A DNA stretch of 64,000 nucleotides from DASQMT01 sp963835735. GTDB lineage: Bacteria; Actinomycetota; Thermoleophilia; Solirubrobacterales; Solirubrobacteraceae. A program made the position numbers and the translations under genes. Where the stretch lies: NCBI GenBank assembly GCA_963835735.1, contig CAWIGP010000002.1:372001-436000 (forward strand). Direction: 5' to 3'. Below the pieces are notes generated by a model. The model ran no database searches and had not been told where the DNA came from. It saw only the letters and a program-made list of their open reading frames with translations. Positions 41,048-47,688 of this stretch are shown piece by piece (within the stretch, counting starts at the first letter, position 1; each line of letters opens with the position of its first letter).

Positions 41048-41952
41048 CCTCGCGCCAGTCGACCGGCCCCGCGGTGAGCAGGTGCGAGCCGAGCGGGCGG
41101 CCGAGCACGGCCTGGACGGCGCGGGCGGCGTCGAGCAGCTTGGCGAGGTCGATCCCCGTGTCGGCGCCGATCTCGTGCAGCATCGAGACCACGTCCTCGG
41201 TCGCGACGTTGCCGGTCGCGCCCTTGGGCACGGGGCAGCCGCCGAGCTCGCCGAAGCTGGACTCGAACGAACGCACGCCGGCCTCGTAGGCGGCGTAGAC
41301 GTTCGCCAGCCCCTGCCCGCGCGTGTTGTGGAAGTGCGCGGTCAGCTCGACGTCATCCCCCAGCGCCTCGCGGGCGGCCGGGAAGTAGTCGCGCACCTGC
41401 ACCGGGTTGGCCATCCCGGTCGTGTCGCCGAACCCGATCTCCTCGGCACCCGCGTCGATCAGCCGCCGCGCGATCGCAAACACGCGCTCCGGCGGCACAT
41501 GGCCCTCATACGGGCAGCCGAACGCGACCGAGATCACGCCCTCGCAGCGCAGCCCCTCCGCGCGCGCGCGCCCGAGCACCCGCTCCAGCCCGGTGAGCGA
41601 CTCCTCGATCGAGCGGTTCGACGTTCTTGCGATTGTGCGTCTCGGACGCGGACAGGAACACGTTGACCTCGTGGAAGCGGTCGCGCCGGCGCAGCGCGTG
41701 GTCGAGCCCGCGCTCGTTGGGGATCAGCACCGAGAGCGAGACGCCGTCGGGCGGATCGATCGCCGCGAGCACCTCGTCCGCGTCCGCGAGCTGGGGGATC
41801 ACGTCGGGCCGCACGAAGCTCGTGACCTCCAGCCTGCGCAGGCCGGTGCGTGCGAGCTGATCGATCAGCCGCACCTTGTCGGCGGTGGCGATGATCTCCG
41901 GCTCGTTCTGGAACCCGTCGCGTGGGCCCACCTCGCGGATCGATACGTCCAT
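41034..41952 (-). pseudogene. hydroxymethylglutaryl-CoA lyase, one frameshift
   Basis: N-terminal part (ATG 41952) MDVSIREVGPRDGFQNEP with the Arg-Asp metal/catalytic motif, then RLEVTSFVRPDVIPQLADAD and NVFLSASETHNRKN. After about 41619 the frame moves +1 to give EGVISVAFGCPYEGHVPPER, IGFGDTTGMANP, LTAHFHNTRGQGLANV and GGCPVPKGATGNVATEDV with the catalytic Cys loop. Removing one base near 41619 reads VNRSIEESLTGLERV across the join. Total ~305 residues is normal. Splits HMG-CoA into acetyl-CoA and acetoacetate, matching the nearby acetoacetyl-CoA synthetase. Confidence 0.87.
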
Positions 41953-41967
41953 GGCGATCAATCTAGT

Positions 41968-41973
41968 TAGGGT
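41968..41973 (+). promoter_or_regulatory. -10 hexamer of the F420 gene cluster
   Basis: TAGGGT ends 8 bases before the cofD ATG at 41982. A second hexamer TAGCCT (42894-42899) lies at the same 8-base distance from cofC, so cofC may also be expressed separately. Confidence 0.4.
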
Positions 41974-41981
41974 CTCCCGCG

Positions 41982-42896
41982 ATGGGACCGGTGGTGGTGC
42001 TCGCGGGGGGAACCGGAGGCGCGATGCTCGCGCGCGGGATGCTCGACGTGGCCGGCGCCGAGCTGATCGTGATCGCGAACACCGGCGACGACGTCGAGAT
42101 CCACGGCGGTCACGTCTCGCCCGACCCGGACCTCGTGACGTACTGGCTCGCGGACAGGATCGACGAGCGCGGCTGGGGCCTGCGCGGGGACACGTTCTCG
42201 GTGATGGACGCGCTGCGGCGGCTCGGCGAGAACGTGTGGTTCAACCTCGGCGACGAGGACCTCGCGGTCTGCCTGGCGCGGGCGCGGCGGCTCGCCGCCG
42301 GGCAGTCGCTCACCGAGGTGGCGGACGACGTGCGGGTGCAGCTCGGCGTCCGCGCCGGCGTGCTCCCCATGTCCGACGACCCGGTACGTACCTTCGTGAA
42401 GGTACGCGGGCGCTGGACCCCGTTCCAGGAGTTCATGATCCGCGACGGTGCCGCCGGGCCGATCGAGGACGTCGAGTTCCGCGGGGCCGAGACGGCGGTG
42501 CCCACCGCCGACGTGCTCGGCGCGATCGCGGGCGCGCGGGCGCTGTTCGTCGGACCGTCGAACCCGGTGATCTCGATCGGGCCGATGCTCGCGCTCCGGG
42601 GCATGCGCGAGGCCGTGCGGTCGTGCCCTGGGCCCGTCGTGGCCGTCTCGCCGCTGGTCGGCGGGCGATCGCTGAAGGGCCCGACGGAGGCCTTCCTCGC
42701 CTGGGCCGGGCGGGAGCTGTCGAGCGACGGGATCGCGGCGAGCTATGACGGGCTGCTCGACGGGCTGGTCGCGGACGAGCGCTCCGACGCGCTGCCGACG
42801 CTGGAGACGGACGTCGCGATGCCCGACGCCGCGTCCCGGCGCCGGCTCGCGCAGGAGACGCTCGACTTCGCGCTGGCGCTCGGCGGAGCCGGGTAG
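41982..42896 (+). CDS. cofD: 2-phospho-L-lactate (or phosphoenolpyruvate) transferase of F420 synthesis
   Basis: 304 residues. CofD/FbiA features: N-terminal VVVLAGGTGGAMLARGM, IVIANTGDDVEIHGGHVSPD, WFNLGDEDLAVCLAR, VLPMSDDPVRTFV, ALFVGPSNPVISIGPML and VVAVSPLVGGRSLKGPTE. It joins the phospholactyl/PEP group from the GDP-activated donor to the deazaflavin Fo. It is the first gene of a cofD-cofC-cofE cluster; no Fo synthase gene is in the window. Confidence 0.95.
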   Translation: MGPVVVLAGGTGGAMLARGMLDVAGAELIVIANTGDDVEIHGGHVSPDPDLVTYWLADRIDERGWGLRGDTFSVMDALRRLGENVWFNLGDEDLAVCLARARRLAAGQSLTEVADDVRVQLGVRAGVLPMSDDPVRTFVKVRGRWTPFQEFMIRDGAAGPIEDVEFRGAETAVPTADVLGAIAGARALFVGPSNPVISIGPMLALRGMREAVRSCPGPVVAVSPLVGGRSLKGPTEAFLAWAGRELSSDGIAASYDGLLDGLVADERSDALPTLETDVAMPDAASRRRLAQETLDFALALGGAG

Positions 42897-42907
42897 CCTT
42901 CGCGACC

Positions 42908-43574
42908 ATGCGCACGGCGGCCGTCCTGCCCGTCAAGTCCTTCGGGCGGGCCAAGCAGCGTCTCGGGGATGCGATCGGCGGGCCCGAGCGCGCGGACCTC
43001 GCCGCGTCCATGGTCGGCGACGTGCTCGAGGCGCTCGCCGCCGTGCCCGGCCTGGACGACCTGATCGTGGTCACCGCCGAGCCGACGCGCGGCGAGTGCG
43101 GCGCGCGAGGCGGGCGCGCACGTGGTCGACGATCCGGTCGAGGCCGGCCAGTCCGACGCCGCGGCGCGCGGGGTCGACGCCGCGGTCGCGCGCGGCGCCG
43201 AGCGCGTCCTGCTCGTGCCCGGAGACTGCCCGGCGCTCGACGCCGGCGAGGTCACGCAGCTGCTCGCGGACTTCGACGGCGCCGGCGTCGTGATCGTGCC
43301 CGACCGGCACGGGTCCGGCACCAACGCCCTCCGGCTCACGCCGCCCGCGGTGATCGCGCCGGCCTTCGGTCCCGGCTCGTTCGCGCGCCACGCCGCCCGC
43401 GGCGCGGGCGCGGGCGCGGTTGTGCGGGTCGCAGCGCTTCCGTCGCTCGAGCTCGACGTCGACACCCCCGGCGACCTCGCCGAACTGCGCGCCGCGCTGC
43501 AGCACCGGCCGGACGCCGCGCCCCGCACCCGCGCGCTGCTCGAGCGGCTGGCGTCGCGCTCGGCTGTCGGATGA
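42908..43574 (+). pseudogene. cofC: 2-phospho-L-lactate guanylyltransferase, one frameshift
   Basis: N-terminal nucleotidyltransferase motif VLPVKSFGRAKQRLGDAIGG with DLIVVTAEP. After a one-base excess near 43085 the next frame gives AAREAGAHVVDDPVEAGQSD, LVPGDCPALDAGEV, HGSGTNALRLTPPAVIAPAFG and LELDVDTPGDLAEL. Removing one A near 43085 makes AEPRAASAAREAGAH continuous. About 220 residues when joined, normal for CofC/FbiD, which forms the GDP-activated three-carbon donor used by CofD. Position between cofD and cofE supports the call; the shift is probably a read error. Confidence 0.87.
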
Positions 43575-43593
43575 GGGAGCGCGGAGCGGCCGC

Positions 43594-44340
43594 GTGACGC
43601 CGCTCGTCGCCGAGCCGCTGCCGGGGCTGCCGGAGGTCCACGCGGGCGACGACCTGGCCGCGCTGCTGCGCGACGGCGCCGCCCGGCTCCCCGACCCCGG
43701 TCTGCGCGCGGGCGACGTCGTCGCCGTCGCCCACAAAGCGGTGGCCAAGGCCGAGGGACGGGTCGTCCCGCTCGCCACGGTCATGCCCGGCGCGCATGCG
43801 CGCCGGCTCGCGGCCGAGCACGGCAAGGACCCGCGCCTCGTCGAGCTGATCCTGTCCGAGAGCGCCGAACTGATCCGCGCCGACGCCGGCCGGCTGATCG
43901 CACGCACCCGCCACGGCTTCGTGTGCGCGAACGCCGGGGTCGACCAGTCCAACGCCGGCGGCTCGGACTCCGCGGTGCTGCTCCCGCTCGACCCGGACGC
44001 CTCAGCGCGCGCCCTGCGCGCCAGGCTCGGCTGCGCGGTCGTGATCGGCGACTCGTTCGGGCGCCCCTGGCGCATCGGGCAGGTGGAGGTGGCGATCGGC
44101 TGCGCGGGGCTCGCGCCGGAGGACGACTGGCGCGGCCGCCCGGACTCCGCGGGACGACTGCTGCACGCGACCCGGATCGCCGTCGCCGACGAGGCCGCCG
44201 CGGCAGCCGACCTCGTCCGCGGCAAGGACACGGGCGAGCCGGCGGTGCGGCTGCGCGGCCTGGAGCGCTACGTGCTCCGGGAGGACGGGCCGGGCGTGGC
44301 GGCGCTGCTGCGGCCGCCCGAGCAGGACCTGTTCGGCTGA
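43594..44340 (+). CDS. cofE: coenzyme F420-0:L-glutamate ligase, stand-alone
   Basis: 248 residues: GDDLAALLRDGAARLPDPGL, DVVAVAHKAVAKAEGRVVPL, DPRLVELILSESAELIR, HGFVCANAGVDQSNAGGSD and VVIGDSFGRPWRIGQVEVAIG are the CofE signature blocks. The enzyme adds glutamates to F420-0. Start GTG 43594 is the only in-frame choice close to the family N-terminus. The protein ends after PPEQDLFG without the nitroreductase-like domain found in mycobacterial FbiB. Part of its last 24 bases is repeated at 44626-44649 in the downstream repeat region. Confidence 0.93.
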   Translation: MTPLVAEPLPGLPEVHAGDDLAALLRDGAARLPDPGLRAGDVVAVAHKAVAKAEGRVVPLATVMPGAHARRLAAEHGKDPRLVELILSESAELIRADAGRLIARTRHGFVCANAGVDQSNAGGSDSAVLLPLDPDASARALRARLGCAVVIGDSFGRPWRIGQVEVAIGCAGLAPEDDWRGRPDSAGRLLHATRIAVADEAAAAADLVRGKDTGEPAVRLRGLERYVLREDGPGVAALLRPPEQDLFG

Positions 44341-44368
44341 CGCTCGCGCGCGTCGCTGGGCGCGAGCG
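44341..44368 (+). terminator. hairpin directly after cofE
   Basis: CGCTCGCG (44341-44348) and CGCGAGCG (44361-44368) are perfect complements with a 12-base loop, beginning at the base after the cofE stop. Likely terminator. Confidence 0.45.
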
Positions 44369-44466
44369 TCCGGGTACGGCGGCTGACGCCTCGATCGGGT
44401 CGCCGGGTGCGGACGTCTGGGTACTGCGGGCATTGAGGGCGGCGGTTCAATTGGGTTCCGCAAGGA

Positions 44467-44523
44467 GCGACCAAAACGTCGAGTTCGCAGCTCCCCGGGA
44501 CCTTCGCTCGACGTTGTGGTCGT
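44467..44523. repeat. inverted repeat H1
   Basis: Core AACGTCGA (44475-44482), 25 bases, TCGACGTT (44508-44515). The paired region extends to 17 bp (44467-44483 with 44507-44523) with one mismatch and one G-T pair. Confidence 0.85.
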
Positions 44524-44530
44524 AGAGCGC

Positions 44531-44579
44531 CCAAAACGTCGATCGTGTGGCGCGATCGGCACGCGGATCGACGTTTTGG
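44531..44579. repeat. inverted repeat H2
   Basis: CCAAAACGTCGATC and GATCGACGTTTTGG are perfect 14-bp arms. Core-to-core spacing is 25 bases as in H1. It begins exactly 60 bp after H1, counting core to core. Confidence 0.88.
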
Positions 44580-44736
44580 TACCGGAGACCGGCCCGTGCT
44601 CCCTTCAATGCCGCAGTTGACGTTGCCCGAGCGGGACCTGTTCGGCTGACGCCTCGATCGGGTCGCCGGCGCAGGCGTCGGGGTACTGCGGGCTTTGAGG
44701 GGGTGGGCTCGGTTGCGTCCGCGGTTCGCGGGGGGA

Positions 44737-44785
44737 GGAAAACGTCGAGATCCATCGCCGGCCGGCGCCTCGCTCGACGTTATCC
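44737..44785. repeat. inverted repeat H3
   Basis: GGAAAACGTCGAG (44737-44749) and CTCGACGTTATCC (44773-44785), one mismatch. Core spacing is again 25 bases. The outer pairs are GG/CC where H1 and H2 have CC/GG. Confidence 0.85.
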
Positions 44786-44796
44786 GCTCCCAGGAA

Positions 44797-44845
44797 GGAA
44801 AACGTCGAGCGCCGCCGTGTCACGCACGCGAACTCGACGTTTGCG
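44797..44845. repeat. inverted repeat H4
   Basis: GGAAAACGTCGAG (44797-44809) and CTCGACGTTTGCG (44833-44845), two outer mismatches. Core spacing is 25 bases, and it begins exactly 60 bp after H3, counting core to core. Confidence 0.82.
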
Positions 44846-44895
44846 GGCGCCCCGTGCTCCCTTCAATGCCGCAGTTGACGTTGCCCGAGCAACAG

Positions 44896-45309
44896 CTACG
44901 CAGCCGCCCGCCGCTGCTGCTGCTCGATCGCACGCCGCATGTCGAACCGCTCCCGCGCGGCCTCGACGTGGCGGCCGCGCGCGAGCGACCAGGCGCCGAG
45001 CGCGCGCATCGGCGCGGCCAGCGTGGCGCCGAGCGGCGTGAGCGCGTACTCGACCCGCGGCGGAACCTCGGCGTGGACGTGGCGGCCGATCAACCCGTCG
45101 CGCTCCATCGCGCGCAGTGTCTGTGTCAGGACCTTCTCGGAGATCGGCTCCAGGTCGCCGAGCAACTCGTGGTAGCGGCGCGTTCCGTCGCCGAGCGCGA
45201 GCAGCACGTCGACGCTCCATTTCGACGACAGCAGGCCGAGCGCCTCGCGGATGAGACGTGCGGAGCGGGTGCGTTCCGTGAGCTGCAGGGAAGTCGGTGC
45301 GAGAGACAT
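44896..45309 (-). CDS. HxlR-family transcriptional regulator
   Basis: 137 residues, winged-helix HxlR domain: LIREALGLLSSKWSVDVLLALGDG, YHELLGDLEPISEKVLTQTLRAMERDGL and VPPRVEYALTPLGATL are diagnostic. The Cys usually found near the N-terminus is absent. C-terminal tail is Gln/Arg-rich. ATG 45309 gives MSLAPTSLQLTERTRSARLI. Its 3' end faces the repeat array. The divergent LacI gene starts 120 bp away. Confidence 0.9.
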   Translation of the reverse strand: MSLAPTSLQLTERTRSARLIREALGLLSSKWSVDVLLALGDGTRRYHELLGDLEPISEKVLTQTLRAMERDGLIGRHVHAEVPPRVEYALTPLGATLAAPMRALGAWSLARGRHVEAARERFDMRRAIEQQQRRAAA

Positions 45310-45428
45310 AGGGCCGAATCTTGCTGGCGCCGGGACGGCGTGTCCTTGGACCGGCGGGCGAAGCAATCCCCTCTTCCGTTGGCCGGGCTGGCAAGCTACG
45401 GGGCCTGCACGGGGAGCGAGTCACCAGC

Positions 45429-46394
45429 GTGGACGTGGCGCGCCGCGTCGGCGTGTCGCAGTCGACCGTGTCGCTCGTCTTCTCGGGCAAGGCAGCGGGG
45501 CGGATCTCCGCCCGCACCGAGGCGGCGGTGCGCGCGGCCGCAGCCGAGCTCGGCTACCGGCCGAACGTCGCCGCGCGCGCGCTCAAGACGGGCGCGGCGC
45601 GCACGATCGTGCTCGTCGTGCCCGACATCACCAACCCGTTCTTCGGCGGGCTGCTGCGCGGCGCGCAGACCGCCGCTCGCGCGGCGGGGTACGCGGTTGC
45701 GCTGATCGATACGAACAACGATCGCGACTGGGGCGCCGCCTCCGCAGAGGCGCTCGTCGCCGGGCCTGCGGACGGCCTGCTGCTGTTCGAGGTCGACCCG
45801 CCGCCCCGCGCCGCCGGCTCGGAGCCGATCGTGGTGATCGAGGGCGAGGGCCGCGGCCACCCGTCGGTCCGGCTGGACGCCGAGGCCGGCACCGAGGCGG
45901 CGGTGCACCACCTGCTCGAGCTCGGCCACCGCCTGATCGGCCACGTGGCGTCCGTGCACGAGCTGCCGACGTTCAAGGCGCGCCGCCGGGCGGTCGACCG
46001 GCTGGTCGACGGCGACGTGCCACGGGTCCGCACCGACTTCACCCTCGACGCCGCGCGCGATGCCTCCCGCGACCTGCTGCGCGCGAACCCTGACCTGACC
46101 GCCCTCTTCTGCGACGACGACGTGATCGCCGCCGGCGCCTACCTGGCGGCGCGCGAGCTGGGGCGCCGGATCCCGGGCGACCTGTCGGTGGTCGGGTTCG
46201 ACGGCCTCGACATCGGCCGGGTGCTCGAGCCGGCGCTCACGACGGTCGTGGCCGACGCCGCGACGCTGGGCCGCGAGGCGTTCGAGCTGCTGCAGCAGGT
46301 CCTGGCCGGCCGCCGGCCGCGCAGCCGCGTGATGGCGGTCGAGCTCGAGGTCCGCGGCTCGACGGCCCCGCCCAGGCTGATGCGCCCCGTTTGA
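45429..46394 (+). CDS. LacI-family transcriptional regulator
   Basis: 321 residues. The N-terminal HTH VDVARRVGVSQSTVSLVFSG and hinge GYRPNVAARALKTG are followed by the periplasmic-binding-like domain IVLVVPDITNPFFGGLLRGA, HLLELGHRLIGHVASVH, CDDDVIAAGAYLAARELG and VVGFDGLDIGRVLEPALTT. Ligand is presumably a sugar or nucleoside. GTG 45429 with GGGGAG 12 bases upstream is the best start; a TTG at 45321 would add 36 unstructured residues. No sugar transporter lies adjacent, so the target is unclear. Confidence 0.88.
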   Translation: MDVARRVGVSQSTVSLVFSGKAAGRISARTEAAVRAAAAELGYRPNVAARALKTGAARTIVLVVPDITNPFFGGLLRGAQTAARAAGYAVALIDTNNDRDWGAASAEALVAGPADGLLLFEVDPPPRAAGSEPIVVIEGEGRGHPSVRLDAEAGTEAAVHHLLELGHRLIGHVASVHELPTFKARRRAVDRLVDGDVPRVRTDFTLDAARDASRDLLRANPDLTALFCDDDVIAAGAYLAARELGRRIPGDLSVVGFDGLDIGRVLEPALTTVVADAATLGREAFELLQQVLAGRRPRSRVMAVELEVRGSTAPPRLMRPV

Positions 46395-46431
46395 CGTCGA
46401 GGTCATACGTAGTACGCTGGTACGTATGACC
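46391..46431 (+). promoter_or_regulatory. leaderless promoter with an 11-bp inverted repeat over the start codon
   Basis: TTGACG (46391-46396), 16 bases, TACGCT (46413-46418), 7 bases, ATG 46426. GGTCATACGTA (46401-46411) is repeated inverted as TACGTATGACC (46421-46431) around 9 bases. The palindrome therefore covers the -10 box and the start codon, an ideal place for a repressor. Confidence 0.65.
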
Positions 46432-46752
46432 AAGCTCATCGTCGCGTCACTCGCCGGCCTCGTGGCCGGCCTGTCGGCCGCCCCCGAGGCGCCGGCGCCG
46501 CGGGCGGCGGAGCGTGTCGCGGTCGTGGTCGACGCCTCCGGGCCTGGCGCCGAGACGCGCATCGCGGCGGCGCGCGCCGAGGCGCGGCAGCGGCAGGCGG
46601 CGTTCCGCGCCCCGCGGACGCTGCACGAACAGCTGTCGGTCACGTCGCTGCTCGCCGCGCAGGGCTACACCGCGATCGTCGGCTACGGGCTCGAGGAGCA
46701 GGCCTCCATCGCCCCGCTCGACGGCCGCGTCCGCTACACCGCCGCCGGCTGA
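46426..46752 (+). CDS. secreted hypothetical protein
   Basis: 108 residues. Signal peptide MTKLIVASLAGLVAGLSA is followed by an Ala/Pro segment and a helix-rich domain TLHEQLSVTSLLAAQGYTAI ending GRVRYTAAG. The middle resembles part of a substrate-binding-protein fold but is far too short; no family assigned. Real expression is supported by a good promoter and the absence of a competing frame. Confidence 0.6.
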   Translation: MTKLIVASLAGLVAGLSAAPEAPAPRAAERVAVVVDASGPGAETRIAAARAEARQRQAAFRAPRTLHEQLSVTSLLAAQGYTAIVGYGLEEQASIAPLDGRVRYTAAG

Positions 46753-46792
46753 CGTCCCGCCACGCGCAACGCCGTCGGACTGACCGCCGGAG

Positions 46793-47650
46793 CTACAACG
46801 CGGAGGCGGCGCGGACGAGCTTGTCCGGGTTGACCACCGCCCAGACGCGCTGGACGCGATCGTCGGCGATGTCGACGGTCAGGATCGCCAGCAGCACGCC
46901 GTCCGGGTCGTACGCCGCCACGCCCGGCTGGCCGTTGACGTCGGCCGGGCGGAGCTCGTACGGACCCTGGGTGGTGCCAAGGCTCGCCCACAGCCGGGCG
47001 ATCTTCGCGGCGCCGTAGATCGGCAGCGGCGTCGCCCGGGCCTTGCCGCCGCCGTCGGCGTAGTGGACCGCGTCGGCGGCGAGCAGCCCGACGAGCCCGT
47101 CGACGTCACCGGCGCGGATGGCCGCCATGAACCGCGCGAGCAGCGCCTCGCGGCGCTCGCGCGACGGCTCGAAGCGGGGCCGGCCCTCGTCCACGTGGCG
47201 CCGCGCCCGGGTAAGGAGCTGGCGCGAGTTGGCGCTGCTCTTCTCGATGATCGGCGCGATCTCGTCGTGCGAGTATCCGAACAGCTCGTGCAGCACGTAG
47301 ACCGCACGCTCGACCGGGGTAAGGCGCTCCAGCAGCGCGAGGAAGGCAAGCGACAGCGTCTCGTCGCTCTCGACCCGCTCGCTCGCGGCCGGCGCCGCGA
47401 CCAGCGGCTCGGGCAACCACGTCCCGACGTACGACTCCCGGCGCACCCGCGCGGAGCGCAGGTGATCGATCGCCAGCCGCGTGACGACCGTGGTCAGGAA
47501 CGCCTTCGGCGCGTCCACGGCATCCTCGCGGTGGAAGCGCAGGAGCGCCTCCTGCACGAGGTCCTCCGCCTCGCCCACGCTCCCGACCATGCGGTACGCC
47601 AGCGAGAACAGCAACGGCCGCAGCTCCTCTGTCACATCCGTCGCGGCCAT
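46793..47650 (-). CDS. ECF41-type RNA polymerase sigma factor
   Basis: 285 residues. Sigma region 2 is LLFSLAYRMVGSVGEAEDLVQEALLRF and region 4 contains LTPVERAVYVLHELFGYSHDEIAPII. A C-terminal SnoaL-like domain follows (GDVDGLVGLLAADAVHYADGGG). The linker motif WLPEP and the terminal NPDKL are hallmarks of group ECF41, whose C-terminal domain controls activity in place of an anti-sigma factor. The gene is divergent to an epimerase, the usual 'COE' partner class of this group. A matching promoter for the partner lies at 47630-47656. Confidence 0.93.
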   Translation of the reverse strand: MAATDVTEELRPLLFSLAYRMVGSVGEAEDLVQEALLRFHREDAVDAPKAFLTTVVTRLAIDHLRSARVRRESYVGTWLPEPLVAAPAASERVESDETLSLAFLALLERLTPVERAVYVLHELFGYSHDEIAPIIEKSSANSRQLLTRARRHVDEGRPRFEPSRERREALLARFMAAIRAGDVDGLVGLLAADAVHYADGGGKARATPLPIYGAAKIARLWASLGTTQGPYELRPADVNGQPGVAAYDPDGVLLAILTVDIADDRVQRVWAVVNPDKLVRAASAL

Positions 47651-47656
47651 CTCGTC
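47630..47656 (+). promoter_or_regulatory. ECF41 promoter in front of the epimerase gene
   Basis: TGTCACA (47630-47636), 16 bases, CGTC (47653-47656). This equals the published ECF41 consensus TGTCACA-n16-CGTC as I remember it. The -35 element lies inside the 5' end of the divergent sigma gene. The leader to the ATG at 47689 would be about 25 bases. Confidence 0.8.
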
Positions 47657-47688
47657 TACGAGTCCATCACAACCAAGGAGTCCTCCCC

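Larger units (their letters stand above)
44380..44632. repeat. tandem repeat unit A (two hairpins)
   Basis: First of two related units in the convergent space between cofE and the HxlR gene. It shares a 27-base start block (44380-44406 = 44643-44669), a block GGGTACTGCGGGC[A/T]TTGAGGG in the middle, and an exact 40-base end block (44593-44632 = 44851-44890) with unit B. Between these lie hairpins H1 and H2. Confidence 0.8.
44643..44890. repeat. tandem repeat unit B (two hairpins)
   Basis: Second copy of the unit, 266 bp downstream of unit A when measured between corresponding hairpins. Start and end blocks are nearly identical to unit A while the middle has diverged, except for the conserved stems of H3 and H4. 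It is preceded at 44626-44649 by a 24-base copy (one change) of the cofE 3' end, including its stop codon. Confidence 0.8.

Noticed and set aside
44460..44845. CRISPR array
   Set aside because: The repeats are inverted pairs of 8-17 bases, only four elements, in a 60/206 spacing pattern, with no cas gene and no constant direct repeat of CRISPR length.
44447..45041. Proteins encoded across the hairpin array on either strand
   Set aside because: The frames repeat short peptides only because of the palindromes, have no ribosome binding site, and run into neighbouring genes.
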